NCBI GenBank assembly: GCA_000385055.1
Contig: ARRL01000001.1
Span: 202,354-266,353 of the forward strand
Length of the DNA: 64,000 nucleotides
Direction: 5' to 3'
Source: a gamma proteobacterium SCGC AAA168-P09
GTDB taxonomy: Bacteria > Pseudomonadota > Gammaproteobacteria > Magnimaribacterales > D2472
Position numbers and translations under genes: made by a program. Shown piece after piece: positions 48,808-61,779 of this stretch; positions within the stretch are counted from its first letter, which is position 1, and each line of letters begins with the position of its first letter. The notes under the pieces were generated by a model that was given only the letters and a program-made list of their open reading frames with translations, made no database searches and had not been told where the DNA came from.

Positions 48808-50172
48808 TTAGTCTAAATTTATATCAATCTCTGGACAAATGCGAGATAGTTCTGAAATAAATTCATCCTGAATTCGATTCATTGCTTCAAATGAATCGCC
48901 CTCAAATCTCAATACAAGATTGGGTGTTGTATTGGATGCTCTTAAAAGACCCCAGCCATCATCAAAATTAACTCTTAATCCATCTATAGTAATTTTCTCT
49001 CCATTTAATCGAGACCCACTTATAAACTTTTTAACTATCTCAAATTTATTTTCATCTGTTACATTAATATTTAACTCTGGAGTTGAGAAAGAGTTAGGAA
49101 ATCTTGAAAATATATCTGAAATTGAATCATCTGACTTTACCAAGATTTCAGCAGCTCTTACAGCTGAATAGGGACCGTCATCAAAGCCATACCATTTGTC
49201 ATTAAAAAATATATGACCACTCATTTCTCCACCAAGTAATGCATTGTTCTTTTTAATTGCATTTTTGATATGAAAGTGACCCGTTGGAGACATAATAGGA
49301 TCCCCGCCATTAGTAGATATTATATTTTCAAGATGATTAGAGCACTTAACATCAAAGACTATCCCACCTTTTTTTTCTTTTAATATATCTTCAGAAAATA
49401 ACATCATTTGCTTATCTGGAAATATCATCTCACCTTTGTTAGTAATAAGTCCGACTCTATCTCCATCTCCATCAAATGCAAAACCAATATCTGCATTTTG
49501 TTCTTTAACCTCTGAAATAATATCTTGGAGATTTTCTAGCTTTCCAGGATCAGGATGATGATTTGGAAAATTTCCATCAACATCACTATAAAGCTCAATC
49601 ACTTCACATCCCAGCTTCTTAAATAAGTCTGGAGCGACATGTCCTGCAACTCCATTTCCACTATCTAGAACAACTTTTAAATTACTTAAATCCTCTTCAA
49701 TACTTTCAATAACTTCCTTTATGTATGTGTCTTTTATGTCACTGTATATTATTTGTCCACGCACGGTAGTAGTTAATTTTTTTCCATCTTTAATAAGCTT
49801 TAAAATTTCATTGCCAGAAACTGAACTATTATTGATAACAATCTTTATGCCGTTGTAATTTTTAGGATTATGGCTTCCAGTAATCATTATTCCGCTTTTT
49901 GATTTTTCTTTCTTTGCAGCAAAATACAACATTGGGCTGGTGGCTAGTCCGATGCAATTCACGTCTATACCACAATTTAATATAGCTTCACAGAAATTGG
50001 TAAGCAGAGGTTCGCCAGATAGCCTTCCATCTCTAGCAACAGCAATTGAATCAACTCCTTCGGATTTACATTTTTTTGCTATGCCAATAGCTATATCCTT
50101 CATAACTAACTCATTTATTTCTTCAGGATAAGTACCTCTAATATCATTTTCCCTGAATATTGTCTCCTGCAT
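48808..50172 (-). CDS. algC: Phosphomannomutase/phosphoglucomutase (AlgC type)
   Basis: A 454-residue alpha-D-phosphohexomutase. The N-terminal FRENDIRGTYPEEI is followed by the active-site serine in TGSHNPKNYNG (about 100-110), the Mg2+-binding loop FAFDGDGDRVG (about 230-240), the sugar-binding GGEMSGHIFF (about 315) and the phosphate-binding C-terminal RASNTTPNLVLRFEG. It interconverts 1- and 6-phosphates of mannose or glucose, supplying GDP-mannose, UDP-glucose and LPS core sugars. It is divergent from ilvE and coupled to slmA. Confidence 0.93.
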   Translation of the reverse strand: MQETIFRENDIRGTYPEEINELVMKDIAIGIAKKCKSEGVDSIAVARDGRLSGEPLLTNFCEAILNCGIDVNCIGLATSPMLYFAAKKEKSKSGIMITGSHNPKNYNGIKIVINNSSVSGNEILKLIKDGKKLTTTVRGQIIYSDIKDTYIKEVIESIEEDLSNLKVVLDSGNGVAGHVAPDLFKKLGCEVIELYSDVDGNFPNHHPDPGKLENLQDIISEVKEQNADIGFAFDGDGDRVGLITNKGEMIFPDKQMMLFSEDILKEKKGGIVFDVKCSNHLENIISTNGGDPIMSPTGHFHIKNAIKKNNALLGGEMSGHIFFNDKWYGFDDGPYSAVRAAEILVKSDDSISDIFSRFPNSFSTPELNINVTDENKFEIVKKFISGSRLNGEKITIDGLRVNFDDGWGLLRASNTTPNLVLRFEGDSFEAMNRIQDEFISELSRICPEIDINLD

Positions 50173-50209
50173 TATTATTCAATCCTTTTGTTATTTTGTT
50201 TAGTTTGTC

Positions 50210-50230
50210 ATAATAGCGACTCGTTATTAT
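50210..50230. promoter_or_regulatory. Near-perfect palindrome between algC and ilvE
   Basis: ATAATAGCGA (50210-50219) and TCGTTATTAT (50221-50230) are inverted arms with one mismatch around a central C, 12 bp ahead of the chosen ilvE start. It could be an operator or simply overlapping -10 boxes of the divergent promoters. Confidence 0.35.
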
Positions 50231-50241
50231 ATCTTGTAAAT

Positions 50242-51165
50242 ATGTTTGTAAACACCGATTTAAAATATATATGGAAGAATGGTTCTTATGAAAAATGGGA
50301 AGATAGTTCTGTTCATATTCTCTCTCACACAGTGCATTATGGAACAGGTGTTTTCGAGGGAGTTAGAGCATATAAAACTGATGCTGGGGCAGCAATATTT
50401 AGATTAAATGATCACACAGAAAGGTTATTTGATGCTGCCAGCAAGATTGGAGTCAAAATTCCTTATTCCATAGAAGAGCTAAATCAAGTTCAGAAAGATA
50501 TATTTTTAAAAAATAATCTAATAGAAGGGTATCTTAGGCCTATAGTTTTTCTAGGAAGTGAATCTCTGGGCATTAGAGCTAAAGATCTATCTGTCAATGT
50601 TGCTGTTGCTGCATGGGAATGGCCATCTTATATGAGTCCCGAGTCAAAGAAAAACGGTATTAAAATTATAAAGTCATCTTATGAGCAATACAGTAATCCA
50701 CTTCACTCGGGGTATAAAATTATAGGAACTTATATCAATTCTACTATGGCTCTTCATGAGGCTATTGAAAAAGGTGCAGATGAAGCTTTGTTATTGGATA
50801 AAAATGGATTTATATCAGAAGGTAGTGGTGAAAATATATTTTTAGTTAATGAAAAGACCATAAGCACACCAAAAACAGACCATTGTTTGAATGGAATTAC
50901 AAGACAGTCAGTTATTCAGATAGCTCAAGATTTTGGTTTTGATGTAATTGAAAGAGATATCTCTTATGATGAATTAATAGCTAGTAATGAGGTATTTTTT
51001 TCCGGCACTGCAGTAGAAATAACACCAATATCAAAGATTGATGAAACTATAATTGGCTCTGGATCAATTGGGCCTGTTACTGAGAAACTTCAAACTTCTT
51101 ATGCTGATATAGTATCTGGTCGTAACGATCAATACAGACACTGGTTAAGCATAGTTTCTGAATAA
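50242..51165 (+). CDS. ilvE: Branched-chain amino acid aminotransferase
   Basis: With the ATG at 50242 the protein has 307 residues and begins NTDLKYIWKNGSYEKWED, as typical IlvE does; a start at 50188 would add 18 unrelated residues. Fold type IV PLP enzyme: HTVHYGTGVFEGVRAY (about 31-46), SGYKIIGTYINSTMALHEA with the probable PLP lysine, ISEGSGENIFLV (about 196-207) and FFSGTAVEITPI. It transfers amino groups between Leu/Ile/Val and 2-oxoglutarate. ilvE next to LPS core genes is also the arrangement in pseudomonads. Confidence 0.92.
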   Translation: MFVNTDLKYIWKNGSYEKWEDSSVHILSHTVHYGTGVFEGVRAYKTDAGAAIFRLNDHTERLFDAASKIGVKIPYSIEELNQVQKDIFLKNNLIEGYLRPIVFLGSESLGIRAKDLSVNVAVAAWEWPSYMSPESKKNGIKIIKSSYEQYSNPLHSGYKIIGTYINSTMALHEAIEKGADEALLLDKNGFISEGSGENIFLVNEKTISTPKTDHCLNGITRQSVIQIAQDFGFDVIERDISYDELIASNEVFFSGTAVEITPISKIDETIIGSGSIGPVTEKLQTSYADIVSGRNDQYRHWLSIVSE

Positions 51166-51170
51166 ATATT

Positions 51171-52424
51171 TTGCAAAAGCTTAAAATAGCAATTCTAAGT
51201 TATAGAAGTGCTCCTTTTGGAGGAGGCCAGGGTATTTATATTCGTGATATCTCAAGAGCGCTTTCAATTATGGGACACACAGTAGATGTAATTTCTGGTC
51301 CTCCATATCCAAATCTAGTTGATGAAATCAACCTTATAAAACTACCAGGACTGGACTTATTTCAGACATTTTCTTTCAAAGAAAGACTGAAGATTTTTTA
51401 CAACAAAAAAAATAAAAAACTAATAGATTTTTATGAGTTTATCTCTGCTTTTTTTGGTGGCTTCCCTGAGATGAGAACTTTTGGTTACAGGGCTAATAAA
51501 TTTTTAAAATTATCTCCTGATTATGATGTCATCATAGATAATCAATCATTAAGTTATGGAATATTAGAAATCCAAAAAAGACTTCCATTCATTGAAATTA
51601 TTCACCACCCTATATCAAAGGACTATAAGTTTGAATTAGAAACAGCTAGCGGTTTTTTATATAAACTTTCAAGGCATAGATGGTATTCATTTTTAAAGAT
51701 GCAAAAGAGAGTTGCAAAAGATATTAACAATATTATTACACCATCTAAAAACTCCTTAAAGGACATAAGTGTTGATTTTAATGTTAATCAAAAGAATATT
51801 AATGTTATAAATAATGGACTAGATATAGATACATTTATTCCTTATAAAAACATTAAAAGAGACCCTTTTAGGCTAATAACTACAGCAAGTGCTGATGTTG
51901 CATTAAAAGGCTTAGATTACTCTTTAAAATCTATAGCTATTCTTTCAAAAACTTTTCCTGAAATATCCCTTTTAGTTATTGGGCAATTGAAAAAAGATGG
52001 TCATACTTCAAGGTTAATTGAAGAGCTTGGTATCGGGGCTAGGATTATATTTAAAACAGGGCTTACTAAAGAAGAAATTGCCAAAGAATATGCATCAAGT
52101 TCTGTTGCCATAGTCAGCTCATTATATGAAGGTTTTGGCTATCCTGTTATTGAGGCAATGAGCTGTGAAGTTCCTCTTATTGCTACTAATACCTCCTCAA
52201 TACCAGAATTAGTAGGTGATTTTGCAACCTTAATTCCTCCTATGAACGAAAATGATCTGTCAGAAGCCATCAAAAATATTCTAACCAATTTTAAAAAATA
52301 TGAAAAAATTGCAGAAAGTGGGAGACACCATATAATTGAGAACTTTAATTGGTTAAAAATAACTCAAGAGTATGAAGATATGATCTACAAGACAATTCAG
52401 GATTTTAATAATGCTAACCTTTAA
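51171..52424 (+). CDS. Family 4 glycosyltransferase (LPS core or envelope)
   Basis: A 417-residue GT-B glycosyltransferase of family GT4. The N-terminal domain begins LKIAILSYRSAPFGGGQGIYIRDISRAL with the glycine-rich acceptor loop; the C-terminal domain has the nucleotide-sugar E-x7-E type motif SLYEGFGYPVIEAMSCEVPLIATNTSSIPEL (about 318-348). It starts with TTG 5 bases after the ilvE stop and overlaps the next methyltransferase gene by 14 bp. With the two genes behind it, it forms a coupled set, probably for decorating LPS core or a related surface glycan. Specificity unknown. Confidence 0.85.
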   Translation: MQKLKIAILSYRSAPFGGGQGIYIRDISRALSIMGHTVDVISGPPYPNLVDEINLIKLPGLDLFQTFSFKERLKIFYNKKNKKLIDFYEFISAFFGGFPEMRTFGYRANKFLKLSPDYDVIIDNQSLSYGILEIQKRLPFIEIIHHPISKDYKFELETASGFLYKLSRHRWYSFLKMQKRVAKDINNIITPSKNSLKDISVDFNVNQKNINVINNGLDIDTFIPYKNIKRDPFRLITTASADVALKGLDYSLKSIAILSKTFPEISLLVIGQLKKDGHTSRLIEELGIGARIIFKTGLTKEEIAKEYASSSVAIVSSLYEGFGYPVIEAMSCEVPLIATNTSSIPELVGDFATLIPPMNENDLSEAIKNILTNFKKYEKIAESGRHHIIENFNWLKITQEYEDMIYKTIQDFNNANL

Positions 52425-53118
52425 TTTTTCAAAAATTAAATTAGATAATCCGGATGGTGTTATGCTTGATTTAGGGTGTGGTGAGGGCAGGCATATATTT
52501 GGCACAATGGAGTCATTTCCCAATATGCAATGTGTTGGTCTAGATCCTCATTTAGAATCATTAGACAAATCATTAGAAGGTCTTGAATTTTTTGAATCAA
52601 TATCAAATAAAAAGACAACCTTTTTAAGTGGATCAGCATACAAACTACCTTTTCATAACAATACCTTTGACCTAGTTATTTGCTCTGAAGTTTTGGAACA
52701 CCTTCATAATTATAAAGAAGCCATTGATGAAATTAGCAGAGTACTTAAACCAGGCGGTAAATTTTTAGCAAGTGTTCCAGCAGAATTCCCAGAAAAAGTT
52801 TGCTGGGCCTTGTCTAAAGAGTATCAAAATCAGCCAGGGGGACATTTAAGAATTTTTAAAAAGAAAGCATTATTGAAAGATATATCTTCAAGAGGTTTTG
52901 TTTATCTTGATTCTGAAAGATTCCATTCAATTCATTCGGCATACTGGTGGCTAAGATGTATGTTTTGGAAAAATCAAGATACCAATCTACTAGTTAGTTG
53001 GTATAAAAAATTGCTTGAAACTCATATTTTAAAAAAACCAGCCTGGATAGATTTCATTGACAGACTATTTAACCCAGTCTTGGGTAAAAGCATTGCCTTT
53101 TATTTTGAAAAAAAATGA
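52411..53118 (+). CDS. SAM-dependent class I methyltransferase
   Basis: A 235-residue methyltransferase. Motif I VMLDLGCGEGRH (about 17-28), FDLVICSEVLEHLHNY (motif post I/II region) and LKPGGKFLASVPAE (motif III) place it in the Methyltransf_11 group that modifies small molecules, lipids or sugars. The C-terminal HLRIFKKKALLKDISSRGF is common in envelope-linked members. It overlaps the glycosyltransferase in front by 14 bp and the next gene in ATGA. Acceptor unknown. Confidence 0.85.
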   Translation: MLTFNFSKIKLDNPDGVMLDLGCGEGRHIFGTMESFPNMQCVGLDPHLESLDKSLEGLEFFESISNKKTTFLSGSAYKLPFHNNTFDLVICSEVLEHLHNYKEAIDEISRVLKPGGKFLASVPAEFPEKVCWALSKEYQNQPGGHLRIFKKKALLKDISSRGFVYLDSERFHSIHSAYWWLRCMFWKNQDTNLLVSWYKKLLETHILKKPAWIDFIDRLFNPVLGKSIAFYFEKK

Positions 53119-54104
53119 ATTGGCTTCATGAAAAAGATAAGTTTGAAGAATCCAAAAACTGGATCATCACAAACCAATCATTAGATGGTTATATTTCTTG
53201 GGATGAAAAGGGTAAATGCGATCCGTGGGATCATTGTGAGTGTTTAATTGCTTTAAGCATATATAAAGAATGGGATGCATTTTGGCTAGGAGTCCAATGG
53301 TTTTTTGATAATATTAATGATGAGGGTCTGATTTATGCAGAATTCCAAAAAGGAAAACCCTCTAAAAAACACTTTGAAAGTCACCATGCTCCTTATATCA
53401 TCTTGCCATTGATCCAGGCATCACTTATAGACAAAAAGCAGGACTATCATAAAGTCCTTAACCAAACACAGCTTGATAAATTAAACAAAATTTTTAAAGC
53501 GCTTAAGAATTTTCAAGATAAGGATGGTTTTTATTATTGGGCAAAAAATGATGATGGGTACTCTGATAATTCGCTTATTACAGCCACAATGTCCATTTAT
53601 TTATCAATTACGGCAAAAGAATCATTGGCTCCTAATTTAATAACAAACCTATGGGATAAAAAATTTGATCGAGATGGTGTTGATAGATCAAGATTTTCAA
53701 TGGATTTTTACTATCCATATTTGGCGGGCATTAAAAATAACAAATCTGAATTTCTAAAATCGTTAGAAAGTTTTTACGTTAAAGGACTTGGCATAAAGTG
53801 TGTTAAAGAGGAGCCATGGGTTACGGTAGCTGAAAGTTGTGAGTGTGTAATAGCAGCACTGGTAAATGAAAATATACAAATAGCAGAAGATATATTTAAT
53901 GATATTCAGCAATTTCAAGATTCAGAAGGAATTTTTCCGACTGGTTATCAGTATGATTTAAAAATATTTTGGCCAGAAGAGAAATCAACATGGACAAATG
54001 CAGCAGTAATTATTGCTGCGCATGCCCTGACTTGCAAAATAAATACTGATTCAGTTGAAAAAAATGTATTTTTAGAATTATGTAATTTTTTTAAGAGCAA
54101 CTAA
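53115..54104 (+). CDS. Prenyltransferase/squalene-cyclase-fold (alpha/alpha toroid) protein
   Basis: A 329-residue protein with repeats of the alpha/alpha toroid type: WIITNQSLDGYISWDEKGKC, GVQWFFDNINDEGLIYAEF, FQDKDGFYYWAKNDDGYSDNS and FQDSEGIFPTGYQYD, each with the D/E-G-x-I/F turn seen in prenyltransferase and terpene cyclase repeats. No catalytic DxDD motif of cyclases is evident, so enzymatic activity is uncertain. It is coupled to the methyltransferase (ATGA). Such proteins recur beside glycosyltransferases in LPS loci of marine gammaproteobacteria, where their role is not known to me. Confidence 0.65.
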   Translation: MNWLHEKDKFEESKNWIITNQSLDGYISWDEKGKCDPWDHCECLIALSIYKEWDAFWLGVQWFFDNINDEGLIYAEFQKGKPSKKHFESHHAPYIILPLIQASLIDKKQDYHKVLNQTQLDKLNKIFKALKNFQDKDGFYYWAKNDDGYSDNSLITATMSIYLSITAKESLAPNLITNLWDKKFDRDGVDRSRFSMDFYYPYLAGIKNNKSEFLKSLESFYVKGLGIKCVKEEPWVTVAESCECVIAALVNENIQIAEDIFNDIQQFQDSEGIFPTGYQYDLKIFWPEEKSTWTNAAVIIAAHALTCKINTDSVEKNVFLELCNFFKSN

Positions 54105-54710
54105 ACTATTAACTCTTTTTACTAATTTAAAACCTTCTGTCATTGCTTTTTCATATATTTCTTTTGGTGCCTGACCGCCCTCTAATTCAGAATCATAAAT
54201 ATCATGAATTGAAAGAATTCCACCAGTTCGTATTTTGTTTTTCCATGATTCATAATCATTTCTAGCAGATTCAAATGTATGACTCCCATCTATAAATAGA
54301 AAATCTATTTCACTGTTAATTTTTTTTGAGGCTGACTTTGAATTATCTACAATTGCCTTTATATGGGAATTTAGTTTATATTTTGCAATATTTTTAGTTA
54401 ATGTTGGAAGTGTATCAACTCTATTATTTTTGTAATCATACTCTTCCGGGTCAAAGTATTCTGCCCCAAACTGTTGCTCTTCTGAACCCCTGTGATGATC
54501 GATGGTCACAAGATAAGTACCATTTTCTTTGCATGCTTGGCCAATGTAGCAAGCAGATTTGCCACAATATGATCCAATTTCAACAGCGAAACTTTTTGTA
54601 CAGTATTGTTTTGCCATTTCATACAAAAGAATCCCCTCTTCATGAGCTAAGAAACCTTTAATCGCATCAAATTCTTTTAAAAAATTAGACATAAAAACTT
54701 TCTTTTCCAA
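54078..54710 (-). CDS. Class I methyltransferase, Methyltransf_24 type
   Basis: A 210-residue protein with motif I FAVEIGSYCGKSACYIGQA (about 41-59), IDFLFIDGSHTFESARNDYESW and GILSIHDIYD. This is the Methyltransf_24 pattern found in cephalosporin-hydroxylase-like and glycan-linked methyltransferases. The 3' end overlaps the convergent toroid-protein gene by 27 bp, and its start overlaps the end of the acyltransferase gene by 26 bp. Probably a sugar or lipid methyltransferase in envelope biosynthesis. Confidence 0.75.
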   Translation of the reverse strand: MEKKVFMSNFLKEFDAIKGFLAHEEGILLYEMAKQYCTKSFAVEIGSYCGKSACYIGQACKENGTYLVTIDHHRGSEEQQFGAEYFDPEEYDYKNNRVDTLPTLTKNIAKYKLNSHIKAIVDNSKSASKKINSEIDFLFIDGSHTFESARNDYESWKNKIRTGGILSIHDIYDSELEGGQAPKEIYEKAMTEGFKLVKRVNSLVALKKIT

Positions 54711-55557
54711 GAGTTGATTTAAATCTTCTATGCTGCCATAAATATTCTTCTGGATTTAGTTTTATTTTATTTTCCATATATAGGTTTAAATCTTTTGAAA
54801 AGTTAATTTGACTAGATTGATCTAAAAAAATCTGTTCAACTTCAAGAATATATTTATCATTCTCCATAAAACTATTAACAAAGAAAGTTTTGCATTTAGT
54901 GCTTTTAATAATTTTTTGAGGAGCAGAGATTGTTGCGGCAGGATGATTAAAAAAATTAACAATATCAGATTGGCTTAGTCCGTAATCTTGATCTGTTGCA
55001 TAAAGAACAGTTTTTCCATTCTTAAGCCATCTTATAAATTTTAAAGGGTTATTTCTATCACAAGTATCTTTAACACTTTTTAATCGCCCTTTATTTTGTA
55101 TTGAATCAAATGAATCAGAGTTATGAACTCTTTCAACACCATATATTTCTGCATTCATGCCAAGCAGTCTTGCATCAAGCTCAAGGTGAAGGGAGTGTTT
55201 AAAAAATAACAATATACCGTTGTTATTTTTTTGTTCTTCTAAAAGATTCTCTAGCCCTCTAATTTCATAACTAATTAGCTTATTAATTCTTTTATCAGAC
55301 CAAAACCATGAAATACCTGAATCAAAAATAATTTTTGCTGATGCGATAACATTTAACTTGTGCAATTTTTTTCTTTCTTCTTGGGAGAGTTTTGGAAAAC
55401 ATAACTCGATATTCTTTTGACTAATTTTGTTTCTTTTAATTGGCATAAGATATATTAAATTACCAAAAAAATAGACCAATCCTTTATGCATAGGTCTAGG
55501 AAAAAGCAAAAGAAGCTTCCAGAGAATTACAAGAAGTGATAATAAGATTCTATTCAT
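54685..55557 (-). CDS. LpxL/LpxM-type lipid A acyltransferase-like protein
   Basis: A 290-residue member of the lysophospholipid acyltransferase family. One N-terminal membrane helix is followed by the catalytic H-x4-E motif in FFKHSLHLELDARLLG (about 119-134), equivalent to HFLTLELGARQFG of Escherichia coli LpxL, then IYGVERVHNS and ATDQDYGLSQSDIVNFF with an Asp-Gln-Asp context as in LpxL. It should add a secondary acyl chain to Kdo-lipid A at the inner membrane. It is divergent from waaA, which makes the Kdo2-lipid A that such enzymes prefer; only 47 bp separate them. Confidence 0.85.
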   Translation of the reverse strand: MNRILLSLLVILWKLLLLFPRPMHKGLVYFFGNLIYLMPIKRNKISQKNIELCFPKLSQEERKKLHKLNVIASAKIIFDSGISWFWSDKRINKLISYEIRGLENLLEEQKNNNGILLFFKHSLHLELDARLLGMNAEIYGVERVHNSDSFDSIQNKGRLKSVKDTCDRNNPLKFIRWLKNGKTVLYATDQDYGLSQSDIVNFFNHPAATISAPQKIIKSTKCKTFFVNSFMENDKYILEVEQIFLDQSSQINFSKDLNLYMENKIKLNPEEYLWQHRRFKSTLGKESFYV

Positions 55558-55604
55558 ATACTATTAAGCTGTATTATTACATTAATCATTAGAATGAATG
55601 ACAT

Positions 55605-57192
<1,588 letters not shown>

Positions 57193-57194
57193 AT

Positions 57195-58139
57195 TTGAAT
57201 AAAAAAAATAAAAAGCCAATTGCTTTTATTCTTGGGCCAACAGCTTCTGGTAAAACAGATCTAGCAATTAATATTTGTAATTCTATTCCTGCTGAAATCA
57301 TAAGTGTTGATTCTGTAATGGTTTATAAAGATTGTGATATAGGCTCTGCCAAACCCTCAAAAGATGTATTGTTCAAACATAAACATCATTTAGTCGATTG
57401 TATTAACCCAGAGTCAATATATTCAGTAGCAGATTTTTATAAAAGTTCGCTAGAGCTAATCACAGAAATTCATAATAAAAATAAGCTGCCACTTTTTGTT
57501 GGAGGTTCAATGATGTACTTTAAATCATTAATAAATGGCCTAGATAATCTTCCCGAGCGAGATGAGGAATATAGATCTGAATTACAGAATATAATTAATC
57601 AAAATGGGGTAGAGAAGCTTTATAAGATGCTCAAAGAATTAGATCCTATCCACGCAAAAAAAATTAATATTTTTGATGAAAAAAGAATTATTAGAGCATT
57701 AGAAATTCATAAAGCATCGGGTAATCAGTTAAGCACAATTGTTGGATATAAAAATAAAGACTACTTATCAAACACTTATTCTGTTTATCAATTTGGAATC
57801 TATGATGAAGACAGATCATTACTTCATTTTAGAATAGAAGAACGCCTTAAGATAATTATTCAAAATGGTTTGATTAATGAGGTTAAAAATTTATTAAATA
57901 AGTACAAGATTCCTGAAAATCATCCTATTAGAAAGTCTGTAAATTATAAACAAGCAATTTCTTATTTAAAGAAGGAGTATGATTCAGATGAATTATTTAA
58001 GAGAGCACTTTATGCAACCAGACAATTAGCAAAAAGACAAATGACATGGTTGCGTTCTTGGGATCATTTAGAAGCTTTTGAGATAAAAACTAGTCATAAA
58101 ATTGAAGAATCTATTAAAAGATTGATAACTTCTCTTTAA
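57195..58139 (+). CDS. miaA: tRNA dimethylallyltransferase
   Basis: A 314-residue enzyme that prenylates A37 in tRNAs reading UNN codons. P-loop GPTASGKTDLAI (about 14-25), SVDSVMVYKDCDIGSAKPS, the family's YSVADFYKSS and GGSMMYFKSLINGLDNLP, and the C-terminal TRQLAKRQMTWLR. It starts with TTG just after glnB. In Escherichia coli and many relatives hfq and hflX follow miaA; here a 58-bp gap leads directly to hflK. Confidence 0.95.
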   Translation: MNKKNKKPIAFILGPTASGKTDLAINICNSIPAEIISVDSVMVYKDCDIGSAKPSKDVLFKHKHHLVDCINPESIYSVADFYKSSLELITEIHNKNKLPLFVGGSMMYFKSLINGLDNLPERDEEYRSELQNIINQNGVEKLYKMLKELDPIHAKKINIFDEKRIIRALEIHKASGNQLSTIVGYKNKDYLSNTYSVYQFGIYDEDRSLLHFRIEERLKIIIQNGLINEVKNLLNKYKIPENHPIRKSVNYKQAISYLKKEYDSDELFKRALYATRQLAKRQMTWLRSWDHLEAFEIKTSHKIEESIKRLITSL

Positions 58140-58197
58140 ATATAACTATAAGTCCATAGATACAGTCTATAATGTTTAAAACAACGAGGTAATTATT

Positions 58198-59272
58198 GTG
58201 AATTGGGATAACCAAAACAAAGATCCATGGGGTGGAAAAAGTGATGCTCCTGACTTTGATGAGCTTGTAAAGAAATTTTCTACAATACTTGGAGGAAAAA
58301 AATCATCCTCAGGTGGCTCTGGAGGAAGTTCTGGAGGAAGTTCGGGCGGTAGTTTTAAACTACCAACTACAAGAATATTGTTATACGCACTTTTTGGATT
58401 CTTAATTGTTTATGCATCTCAATCAATATATCAGCTTGATGCATCCGAACGAGCAGTGATTTTACGATTTGGTAAGTTCTATGAAGAGCAACAAGAAGGA
58501 CTAAATTTCAGATTGGCTGGAATCGATGAAAGATATATAGAAAATGTATCTCTAACAAGAAGATACAGTCAAACAAATAGCATGTTGACTAAAGATGAAA
58601 ACATAGTAGATGTAACTGTTTCGGCCCAATACAGAATAGCAAACTTAAAAGATTTTGTTTTAAATGTAAAAGATCCAGAGTTAAGTCTTAGGCAGGCTAT
58701 TGAAAGTGCTTTAAGGCATGTTGTTGGTGATAATTCTCTTGAACAGACCCTAACTGTAGGAAGAGAAAAGATTGCTCAAGAAGTTCAAACTCGACTCCAG
58801 CAAATTTTAGATATATATGCTACTGGCCTACTAGTTCAGCAGGTAAACATTGAAAAAACTGATCCACCAGCGGCAGTTAAAGATGCTTTTGATGATGTTG
58901 TTGCTGCGAGAGAAGATAAAGAAAAATTGCAAAATGAAGCTGAAAGGTATGCATTAACTATAGTCCCTGAAGCAAGAGGTCAAGCACAGGCAAGAATCAG
59001 AAATGCTGAAGGTTATTTGTTAGAGGTTATTGCTAATGCAGAGGGTGAGGTTGGAAGATTTACTCAACTTCTTGAAGAGTATCAAAAGGCACCTGAGGTC
59101 ACCAGAGATAGAATGTATATAGATGCAATGCAAAAAGTTCTATCTAGCACCACAAAAATAATGATTGATATTGATAGTGGTAATAATTTAATGTTGCTTC
59201 CTTTAGATAAGATGATGGATCAAGGAAACAAAATAGATCTCAATCAGTTTAGATTAAGACAAGGAGACCAAG

Positions 59273-59280
<8 letters not shown>
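58198..59280 (+). CDS. hflK: FtsH protease regulator HflK
   Basis: A 360-residue SPFH/band 7 membrane protein. An N-terminal region rich in Gly and Ser (about 37-52) is followed by one membrane helix (ILLYALFGFLIVYASQSI, about 61-78) and the band 7 domain starting SERAVILRFGKFYEEQQEGLNF. The C-terminal coiled coil has AERYALTIVPEARGQAQARIRNAEGYLLEVIANAEGE. With HflC it forms the large periplasmic cage that encloses and modulates FtsH. GTG start; it overlaps hflC by 8 bp. Confidence 0.95.
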
Positions 59281-61367
<2,087 letters not shown>

Positions 61368-61368
61368 T

Positions 61369-61779
61369 TTATGTTGATTTTAGATATTTATCTAAATTAG
61401 CATTTATAAATTTGTATGAATCTGGGCTAGAAAATTTCTTTGAAAGTCTTAAAGATTCGTCAATCACAATAGGCTTATCTAGATTACCAAATATCATTTC
61501 ATTTAATGCAAAGTATAAAATTGATTTATCTATAAGGTCCATATTTGAGTCCTTAACACCAAGTGATTCAAGAATTTTCTTTAAATGTTCTTCATTATCC
61601 TTTATAGACTCTAATGAAGATGAAAAGACATCAAAATTTACTTTTTTATTTTTATGCTCGTCTTTAAATTGATCAATAATATCTGAAGTATCCTGCTTGC
61701 TAAAAAAAAATTGATAAATAGCTTGAACCAGATACTCTCTAGTTCTTACTTCTACTTTAAAGTTAGCTAGATTTTTCAT
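61369..61779 (-). CDS. nusB: Transcription antitermination factor NusB
   Basis: A 136-residue helical protein. VRTREYLVQAIYQFFF at the N-terminus and ALNEMIFGNLDKPIVIDESLRLSKKFSSPDSYKFINANLDKYL at the C-terminus are the NusB signatures. It binds boxA RNA with S10 and helps rRNA antitermination. The middle is diverged compared with other NusB proteins. It overlaps ribH by 17 bp, and ribH-nusB adjacency is conserved widely. Confidence 0.9.
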   Translation of the reverse strand: MKNLANFKVEVRTREYLVQAIYQFFFSKQDTSDIIDQFKDEHKNKKVNFDVFSSSLESIKDNEEHLKKILESLGVKDSNMDLIDKSILYFALNEMIFGNLDKPIVIDESLRLSKKFSSPDSYKFINANLDKYLKST

